NCBI GenBank assembly: GCA_021816385.1
Contig: JAKAYJ010000077.1
Location: forward strand, 1 to 5,866
Source of the DNA: Thermoplasmata archaeon
GTDB lineage: Archaea > Thermoplasmatota > Thermoplasmata > Thermoplasmatales > Thermoplasmataceae
Direction of reading: 5' to 3'
Length of the DNA stretch: 5,866 bases
Shown here: positions 1 to 4,958 of the stretch, in pieces
Numbering within the stretch: position 1 is the stretch's first letter
Layout: each line of letters starts with the position of its first letter
Program-made: the position numbers and the translations under genes
Notes under the pieces: model-generated
Told to the model about the DNA's origin: nothing
What the model saw: only the letters and a program-made list of their open reading frames with translations
The model's database searches: none

Positions 1-336
1 ATAAAGCTTACTTGAGGAATCTGAAAGTTCAGTTAAATATGATTCCAGTCTGCTCTCATTCTGGAGCCTGAAAGTAATCATTACATTCATCTTGCCTTCA
101 TAAGATGTATTCGAAATATTTCCAGTCCTATCAATTTTGTATGGGACGTTCGTTCTTGAACCCAGTTCGTTGCATAGAATTTCTCGTTCGTATGTATTTC
201 CCTTAAAACCCGTTTCAGAAACCGAATTTTTATTAATTCCCTGATTAATGGATGTGACTGCGAAAGTAGAAAATACCATCAGGAATACTATCACTAATGA
301 AATGACGAATTTTTTTCTGTGAGTGGGAAATGACAT
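1..336 (-). CDS. S53 family peptidase (sedolisin/kumamolisin-like), N-terminal part only
   Basis: The reading frame opens with ATG at 336 and runs off the left edge of the window after 112 codons. Residues 1-7 are polar and basic, and about 10-30 form a hydrophobic segment (VISLVIVFLMVFSTFAV), a signal peptide or signal anchor. Residues 80-112 (GKMNVMITFRLQNE, then SRLESYLTELSDSSSKLY) match the opening of the pro-kumamolisin activation domain. In that family a 'G-x-V-x-V-x-L-x-L' strand is followed by a helix with 'L..yL..lsdpsS.lY', normally continuing into 'H..yLt..ef'. Members are secreted acid-active serine-carboxyl proteases that cleave off this prodomain, which suits an acidophile. The catalytic Glu/Asp/Ser domain lies outside the window, so activity cannot be judged. 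The gene follows the propeller gene by 92 bases on the same strand but has its own TATA-like element. The alternative is another secreted protein that carries the same prodomain. Confidence 0.68.
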   Translation of the reverse strand, partial: MSFPTHRKKFVISLVIVFLMVFSTFAVTSINQGINKNSVSETGFKGNTYEREILCNELGSRTNVPYKIDRTGNISNTSYEGKMNVMITFRLQNESRLESYLTELSDSSSKLY

Positions 337-361
337 GCTTTAGTTTAATAGTGAAAAGTAT

Positions 362-369
362 GATAATAA
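362..369 (-). promoter_or_regulatory. Probable archaeal TATA box for the S53 peptidase gene
   Basis: On the minus strand a purine-rich stretch (GAAAAG, a possible BRE) directly precedes CTTATTATC. The centre of this box lies about 29 bases before the ATG at 336. That predicts transcription starting only a few bases before the start codon, i.e. a leaderless or very short-leader mRNA. The box is a weaker match than those of the other genes in the window. Confidence 0.42.
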
Positions 370-383
370 GCTTTTCCAATCAT

Positions 384-413
384 TGAGCCGTGGTCCTGTT
401 AGGACACCACTCA
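384..413. repeat. Interrupted inverted repeat between the propeller and peptidase genes
   Basis: TGAG (384-387), TGG (391-393) and TCCT (394-397) pair with AGGA (401-404), CCA (407-409) and CTCA (410-413), with small bulges and a three-base loop. It lies about 15 bases upstream of the TATA-like box of the S53 gene and about 16 bases after the stop codon of the propeller gene. It could be an operator for the peptidase promoter or a structure at the 3' end of the propeller mRNA. The sequence alone does not decide between them. Confidence 0.4.
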
Positions 414-418
414 TTGCC

Positions 419-427
419 AAAAATAAA
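419..427 (-). terminator. Possible U-tract terminator after the propeller gene
   Basis: Immediately after the TAG stop at 431-429 the minus strand reads TTTATTTTT. Archaeal RNA polymerase commonly terminates at short U-rich tracts without a hairpin, so this is a plausible 3' end for the propeller mRNA. It would separate that mRNA from the peptidase gene, which has its own promoter-like element. The tract is short, so this is a weak call. Confidence 0.3.
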
Positions 428-428
428 C

Positions 429-3005
429 CTAGATCCTCCTTCTCGATCTCCTGTCAAGGAACAGGTAAGCAATCGACAGTAAAACAAGTGGAGAAATAAA
501 GATAGCCGAACCAAGGGCAATTGTTGAAACAGGTGGATAATGTTCGATTACAGGTGGGATAGCTATGTATACAAAGTGATGAGTGCCGTTTACGAAAAAC
601 TCTATGGGAAATGTAACTGTTCCTGAGGAATAGTCTACCTGCACTGTGGCCAAATAACTACCATTTGAAAGTTGCATTTCTATAAACTTTCCGTCCGCTC
701 CCATAGAAATACCGTCAGTGCAAATTTTCCACGGTGTTGTGTTTGAATATACATCCCTTTCAAACAATACAGTGTAGAGAACTCGCCTAAAGGCTATACT
801 CAGGTTAGTTCCGTTTTCACTCACATTTATGTTTCCACTTATGGAGGAGTTGAAAATTTTGTTTGAAGATTGTGCCGTATATTGATAAGAGCCCTGTGGA
901 ACCATTGATGTGTATGTATTCGAAGAGATGGGACCAGAATGGATTGAGGTTGTTAGGTTTAAGAACCATGTGGTACCAGTCTCCAGACCGGTTTCTCTTA
1001 TGCTTACTGGGTATTCTGGTTTGAGCACAAGTATGGATATGGTTCCCTGTGATGGGTCAGTTAGCAAAATATCTCCGTTGTCCCTTGAAAATGCCAGGCA
1101 CTTCTGATTTGAGGTCGATACTATGTAATAAGACGGAGTTTCAATATTACTCTGGAAAATCAGTATCTTTCCATCATATGTCATGTAGAAAACTTCCCCG
1201 TTCAGGGGATTGTTAAACAGCATTCCACCCAGTGTATGCGGTGTATTTATGTGAGATAATTTTCCTGTGGATGGATTGAATATAGTGAGTGAAAAAGATC
1301 TGTTTGAAATATATACCTGATTATTTGCAATGCAGTAAAGCAGGTAATATGGATTATTAATATTCAGATCCGTTATGCTGGCATTAGCCTTTCGAGTGTG
1401 AATTATGTAAACCTTATTTTCAAGCTCATTGGCTATGAACAACTCTCCACTTTCTGGATCATATGATAAAGAGGTGACTCCTTTTCCAGTTTTATAACCA
1501 TAATTTACAATCCTTGAATTCATTCTAACCACAGAGATATTCCCTGACAGGTAATTGGAAATAAAGGCTGTTCCATTTTCCGGGTTGAACACTATATCTG
1601 AAGGATCTTCACCAACGTTGACATTATACAGGACTTTGTTGGTTAATGGAGATAAAACAGTAACACTGTCAGATAAAGAATTTATAACATATATCTCTCT
1701 GTTAAAAGGATTAATCCTCATCAGTTTAGGAGATATCTGAACTGGTACTATTGAAACTATGTTGAAATTACTGCTATTTAGAATCAGTATATCATTCCTG
1801 TATTCCTGAGTTATGTATACGTATCCATTTAATGTGCAGTAAATTGCTGAATATGGCGAATATGTTGTATTGATGGTTTTTATTATTGAGAAAGTTGAAA
1901 AGTTGAGAAACGAAAGACTGCATGAAACGAATTCGTTAATGAAAATGAGGTTGTAAGAAGGAATGAGAGTAAATGAAACCGGAAAAGATGAAACATTATA
2001 CATATTTCCCATGGACATTGTTGTAAGGTTAAGATAAGAAAAAGTGCTTGATATGGAATCTGACAGGTATATCCTGTTATTCAGGCTGCAATAGAATAGC
2101 TTTCCATCAAGTGTCGTCTGAATTTCATTACCCGGAATCAATGTGTTTCTATCAATACAGAGTATGTCAGGTCCCGCGGCTGACGAAATATAGAGTTTTC
2201 CTGTCAGTGGATCACAGGTAATTCCGCTTATGATTGCCCCTGTATTAATGGTTTTAACAGTTTTCTGAGTGCTGATATTTATCACGCAGAGGCTCTCACT
2301 TTCGTTAGTAATTACGAATAAATATTCATCATTTTCACTAACATAACCATCTGTTGGGCCATATTTTGTGTGGATTGAACCAACGCCTTCGCAGTCTGTT
2401 GCATTAATAACTGAGATATTTTTACTGACGTCATTAAAAACATAGAGCCTTTGATCTGTTGGATTCAACACAAGTGAGTAAGAATTTATGCCCACTGGTA
2501 TATCCTTTACAGTCCTTTCAGTTGTAGGGTTTAAAACTACCACGTAGTCATTACAGATGCTGGAAATAAATATTCTATTATTGGTTTCTGAGTATACCAT
2601 GCAGGACGCCAGGGTATTAACGGGTATCTGGTCGACAATGCTCTTTGTGGATGTATTCACGATACAAACACTACTTGAAAACAGCTTTATTACATAAATG
2701 AGGTGATTTACTGGATCATATATGGAATCATATGGTTGCCTCACGTTTCCATGATTACAGTAAAATCCCTTAATCAAACTGTGGTTTGTAAAAACATAAG
2801 TTTCTGAATTGTAGTTGGTGGATAAGTTAACCGGCTCATTTTCAGATAAATTTTTTACCGTGTTTACCCGTGAAGATGATTCTGGGGCTTCAAATGTTGT
2901 TTTATAACTATAAGATTCATGAGGAAGCAATGCAGGAGTCATCATAAATGCTATAACCATGAAGATCAGGATTATAAGCAGTCTATGGTGAATTCTCCAC
3001 ACCAC
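429..3005 (-). CDS. Membrane-anchored cell-surface protein with 14 YVTN-type beta-propeller repeats
   Basis: This 858-residue protein begins with a hydrophobic export segment (about 9-28, LLIILIFMVIAFMMTPALLP). Residues 91-664 are 14 consecutive repeats of about 42 residues in the pattern 'P-x-x-x-x-x-x-P/N-x-x-G/N-x-h-Y/F-I/V-x-N-x-x-x-x-x-h-x-V/I-h-N-x-x-T', typical of YVTN/NHL-like propeller blades. Fourteen blades suggest two seven-bladed propellers. About 665-740 is a beta-sandwich-like region opening YPVSIRETGLETGTTW, the 'ExGLxxGTxW' type common in archaeal surface proteins, and about 741-815 looks like a degenerate second copy. A helix at 826-850 followed by DRRSRRRI anchors it, with the bulk outside the cell. 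About two dozen N-x-S/T sequons imply heavy glycosylation. The start is GTG, chosen because a TATA box is centred about 25 bases upstream; a later ATG at residue 16 would cut into the export segment. No enzymatic motif is visible. A role as surface scaffold, adhesin or binding protein is inference. Confidence 0.85.
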   Translation of the reverse strand: MVWRIHHRLLIILIFMVIAFMMTPALLPHESYSYKTTFEAPESSSRVNTVKNLSENEPVNLSTNYNSETYVFTNHSLIKGFYCNHGNVRQPYDSIYDPVNHLIYVIKLFSSSVCIVNTSTKSIVDQIPVNTLASCMVYSETNNRIFISSICNDYVVVLNPTTERTVKDIPVGINSYSLVLNPTDQRLYVFNDVSKNISVINATDCEGVGSIHTKYGPTDGYVSENDEYLFVITNESESLCVINISTQKTVKTINTGAIISGITCDPLTGKLYISSAAGPDILCIDRNTLIPGNEIQTTLDGKLFYCSLNNRIYLSDSISSTFSYLNLTTMSMGNMYNVSSFPVSFTLIPSYNLIFINEFVSCSLSFLNFSTFSIIKTINTTYSPYSAIYCTLNGYVYITQEYRNDILILNSSNFNIVSIVPVQISPKLMRINPFNREIYVINSLSDSVTVLSPLTNKVLYNVNVGEDPSDIVFNPENGTAFISNYLSGNISVVRMNSRIVNYGYKTGKGVTSLSYDPESGELFIANELENKVYIIHTRKANASITDLNINNPYYLLYCIANNQVYISNRSFSLTIFNPSTGKLSHINTPHTLGGMLFNNPLNGEVFYMTYDGKILIFQSNIETPSYYIVSTSNQKCLAFSRDNGDILLTDPSQGTISILVLKPEYPVSIRETGLETGTTWFLNLTTSIHSGPISSNTYTSMVPQGSYQYTAQSSNKIFNSSISGNINVSENGTNLSIAFRRVLYTVLFERDVYSNTTPWKICTDGISMGADGKFIEMQLSNGSYLATVQVDYSSGTVTFPIEFFVNGTHHFVYIAIPPVIEHYPPVSTIALGSAIFISPLVLLSIAYLFLDRRSRRRI
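552..1013 (-). other. Region encoding the C-terminal beta-sandwich domains of the surface protein
   Basis: Residues 665-818 of the surface protein follow the last propeller blade. The first unit starts with YPVSIRETGLETGTTWFLNL and includes a 'VPQGSYQYT' strand pair. The second starts near LYTVLFERDVY (743) with TTPWKICTDG and 'LSNGSYLATV'. Both share the order strand, GT/TTPW turn, and a (Q/N)GSY strand, which suggests an old duplication whose second copy has diverged and lost the ExGL motif. Such domains sit next to the membrane anchor in many archaeal surface proteins. Confidence 0.5.
1014..2735 (-). repeat. 14 tandem ~42-codon propeller repeats
   Basis: Repeat units begin near residues 91, 133, 175, 217, 259, 301, 342, 384, 426, 468, 510, 552, 592 and 634, so the spacing is almost always exactly 42 residues. 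Each unit has a first strand, a turn with Asn/Pro/Gly (for example NPTDQRLYVFN, DPLTGKLYIS, NPFNREIYVIN, DPESGELFIAN), a second strand, and a third strand ending in V/I-h-N. The repeats are diverged at the sequence level, so this is not a recent DNA-level tandem duplication. Confidence 0.8.
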
Positions 3006-3024
3006 TGATCAAAGTAATCTAAAC

Positions 3025-3034
3025 TAATATATTT
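3025..3034 (-). promoter_or_regulatory. TATA box of the surface propeller gene
   Basis: The minus strand reads AAATATATTA, preceded by a purine-rich GGAAA that could act as the BRE. Its centre lies about 25 bases upstream of the GTG at 3005. This is the archaeal TATA-to-start-site distance, so the transcript is predicted to begin at or within a base or two of the GTG. The spacing supports both the start choice and independent transcription from the permease gene upstream. Confidence 0.6.
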
Positions 3035-3165
3035 TTCCAAAATCAATAGTAGAATCTTGTTTTCTCACTGAATATTAAACATAAGTAGTTCATGGAGAAG
3101 AATCACCAGGTTTTATCAATTAATACTGACCAATTGTTGTTATCTTATTTATTTCAGTTAATTTT

Positions 3166-4713
3166 TCATTCAGGAGTCCGTCCTGAATATCTTATCATTC
3201 CTATAGATATGAATAGAAGAGGAATCAAAATTGCTGACAATATGATGGTTAATGGGTCCAGGCCAAGGAGATTGGTATGATATTCCATCTTTATTCCAAG
3301 TAAAGGAGAGGAAGATAGATATTTATTGAGCTGAATGTCGCTCTCCAATGGTATTATGTCTCTTATGAAATTGTAATATGTTGCATAGGAGTTATGTTGA
3401 GCTAGAAGGTAGGTTTCACCACTCTGTAACATACCGGAACTGATGATGAAAAAATATGCCGATGTAAGAATGCTGAGTAGGGGAAATAGAGCCACAAAGA
3501 AAGCATTCAGCATGCCAGTTTTCCCTGAAACATGAAAACTTCCCAGGAAGACATAGATAGATGTAATGGCAAAGGCGGCAAAAATTTCTGTTGTTCCAAC
3601 ATAAATTAGATCGCGTGGATTCAGGAATATGCCAAAGGAGAGTTTCCAGAAGAGATCCGAGAGAAGGAATGAAATTGCTGAGGCAAGAAGCATGAAGGCT
3701 ACTGAGGAAATAAAAGTGGCTATGATGAATTGAGATCTCTTAACTGGCAGGGATAGAAACCTGTAGAGAACTTCTCTTTTCTGGAAATAAGTGAATGATA
3801 CAATTATGCACAGTGAAGAAAAACTTATCAGGAGAGCAGGCCCAATATTAGCGTATGGGCTGGCTTTGTTTTTGTAGGAGAGAACAGATGAATCAACTAT
3901 TATTCTGACTTGGGAATCTCCAAATCGGAAATTACCGAACCCCTTTTCATTGAGAGAATCAAGAAGTTGAAAGTTTTCAATAGAGTAAACGATACCAGGA
4001 GTGCCATCATGAACAATAAGCACGGTTAACTCAGGATTATCTGGATCTGTAACAGTAATGTTGAATTTCCCCCTCTGCGAAGGCAAGGTATAAAAAATCT
4101 CTGAAAGCCCATAATATCCAAGTTTTGAAGTCGGAAGGGTGTAAAAATACATGGTTGAAATATGGGAATTCCCAGAATAATCCGTCTTATGGAAACTGAA
4201 AAATACATCATTTTGAACATTTGTACCATTTGGAATCCGGAAGGAATTTATCTGGTAATTTTGAATAAAAATTTGATTCAAAGATACATTTCCATATTGT
4301 TTCAGCTTTGAATATATAAGGTAGTCAATATGGGATGAGTTAATGAAGATCCCTCCTCCATTATTAGATATTGTATTGTAAAATATTGAAACACTGCTAC
4401 CTAAATGATCGGAAACCGGTTCACCCAAAACAATAAATTCTGCTGATATGCTTAGATTCACCCCAGTTCTGTTTAATGCATCAAGAGAATTGCCTATCAA
4501 AATGAAGCAGACTGTATTATTTTCAATAATGGTATCATTCTTAGGTTGGATATTCCCGAGAAAGTAGTTGTTCGATATATTCCTAGAAATTTCGGTATTA
4601 TCAAATGCAAATGAGGGGACAAGTAATATTGAGGCAAAGAGAATAACAAGTAAAATTCTGGGTCTCAAGTTTCTTCTAAGAGCAATAATAATTAACTTAG
4701 GGAATGACAACAT
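3166..4713 (-). CDS. ABC-2-type transporter permease with large extracellular domain
   Basis: From the ATG at 4713 the protein has 515 residues. A basic amphipathic N-terminus (FPKLIIIALRRNLRPRI) leads into helix 1 (about 20-36). A ~250-residue extracellular domain with at least eight N-x-S/T sequons follows (37-288), then helix 2 (289-308). Next comes a cytoplasmic stretch EVLYRFLSLPVKRSQFI (about 314-330), which resembles the 'llslPvsR..i..gK' segment of ABC-2 permeases. Helices 3-6 lie near 328-351, 365-391, 400-425 and 486-506. This is the NatB-like layout: six helices with a large loop between the first two. No ATP-binding subunit is encoded beside it, so any partner must be elsewhere. 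The substrate is unknown. The frame stays open to an ATG at 4773, but a strong TATA box at 4739-4732 lies inside that extension, so the later start is preferred. An ATG at 4716 and a TTG at 4710 are the close alternatives. Confidence 0.68.
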   Translation of the reverse strand: MLSFPKLIIIALRRNLRPRILLVILFASILLVPSFAFDNTEISRNISNNYFLGNIQPKNDTIIENNTVCFILIGNSLDALNRTGVNLSISAEFIVLGEPVSDHLGSSVSIFYNTISNNGGGIFINSSHIDYLIYSKLKQYGNVSLNQIFIQNYQINSFRIPNGTNVQNDVFFSFHKTDYSGNSHISTMYFYTLPTSKLGYYGLSEIFYTLPSQRGKFNITVTDPDNPELTVLIVHDGTPGIVYSIENFQLLDSLNEKGFGNFRFGDSQVRIIVDSSVLSYKNKASPYANIGPALLISFSSLCIIVSFTYFQKREVLYRFLSLPVKRSQFIIATFISSVAFMLLASAISFLLSDLFWKLSFGIFLNPRDLIYVGTTEIFAAFAITSIYVFLGSFHVSGKTGMLNAFFVALFPLLSILTSAYFFIISSGMLQSGETYLLAQHNSYATYYNFIRDIIPLESDIQLNKYLSSSPLLGIKMEYHTNLLGLDPLTIILSAILIPLLFISIGMIRYSGRTPE

Positions 4714-4731
4714 CATAACATGAAAAATTAC

Positions 4732-4739
4732 TATATAAA
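4732..4739 (-). promoter_or_regulatory. TATA box of the ABC-2 permease gene
   Basis: The minus strand reads CTTTATATAG, containing the near-consensus archaeal box TTTATATA. Its centre is about 22-23 bases from the ATG at 4713 and about 25-26 from the in-frame TTG at 4710. Transcription is therefore predicted to begin around 4708-4713. That makes the mRNA leaderless and excludes the more upstream ATG at 4773 as the start used from this promoter. Confidence 0.6.
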
Positions 4740-4775
4740 GCCCTATACAGTCAAAAATTTTACCGAAGGACAAGA

Positions 4776-4789
4776 GTCAGGCAGGTCAG
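4776..4789. promoter_or_regulatory. Candidate regulator site, permease side (GTCAGGCAGGTCAG)
   Basis: This stretch holds GTCAG twice, nine bases apart. Read on the minus strand it is CTGACC-TG-CCTGAC, about 37 bases upstream of the permease TATA box. A matching GCCTGACC occurs upstream of the divergent P450 gene in the same orientation relative to its promoter. That arrangement suggests a shared transcription factor. The motif is short and the idea is inference only. Confidence 0.25.
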
Positions 4790-4898
4790 TACAGGCATAA
4801 GTTCTTTTAAGAATGTAATAAATATTCCTGTCTTATTTTAAAATCAGTGTACCTCTGTTAGTTATAACATTCAGAATCAAACGAAGATGATAGTTACC

Positions 4899-4906
4899 GC
4901 CTGACC
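4899..4906 (+). promoter_or_regulatory. Candidate regulator site, P450 side (GCCTGACC)
   Basis: GCCTGACC lies about 23 bases upstream of the P450 TATA box, where archaeal activators often bind just upstream of the BRE. It is the inverted counterpart of the GTCAGGC/GGTCAG pair on the permease side of the same intergenic region. With only eight bases, chance cannot be excluded. Confidence 0.22.
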
Positions 4907-4928
4907 AGCAAAACCTTAATGAAGATAA

Positions 4929-4936
4929 TTATAAAT
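4929..4936 (+). promoter_or_regulatory. TATA box of the cytochrome P450 gene
   Basis: TTATAAAT is centred 26 bases before the ATG at 4959, the archaeal TATA-to-start-site distance. The predicted transcript starts at or one base before the ATG and is leaderless. A purine-rich GAAGATAA precedes the box and may serve as the BRE. The spacing is the main support for ATG 4959 over the in-frame ATG at 4968. Confidence 0.62.
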
Positions 4937-4958
4937 TCAAATCTGGCATTATGAGGAT

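Noticed and set aside
910..1107. 65-codon plus-strand open frame
   Set aside because: It lies wholly antisense to the C-terminal half of the propeller gene, and its predicted peptide has no recognisable domain. The opposite strand has a convincing repeat protein.
1555..1740. 61-codon plus-strand open frame
   Set aside because: Antisense to propeller blades; no promoter-like element is placed for it and no domain is visible.
3006..3165. 160-base gap between permease and propeller genes searched for a small gene, RNA or terminator
   Set aside because: Apart from the propeller promoter at its left end I saw no U-tract, stable hairpin, tRNA-like fold or credible small frame.
3092..3280. 62-codon plus-strand open frame overlapping the 3' end of the permease gene
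   Set aside because: It starts in the intergenic gap but half of it is antisense to the last permease helix. The peptide resembles no family and no well-placed TATA box was found.
4026..4229. 67-codon minus-strand open frame in another frame of the permease gene
   Set aside because: Internal to the ectodomain coding sequence, with no independent support.
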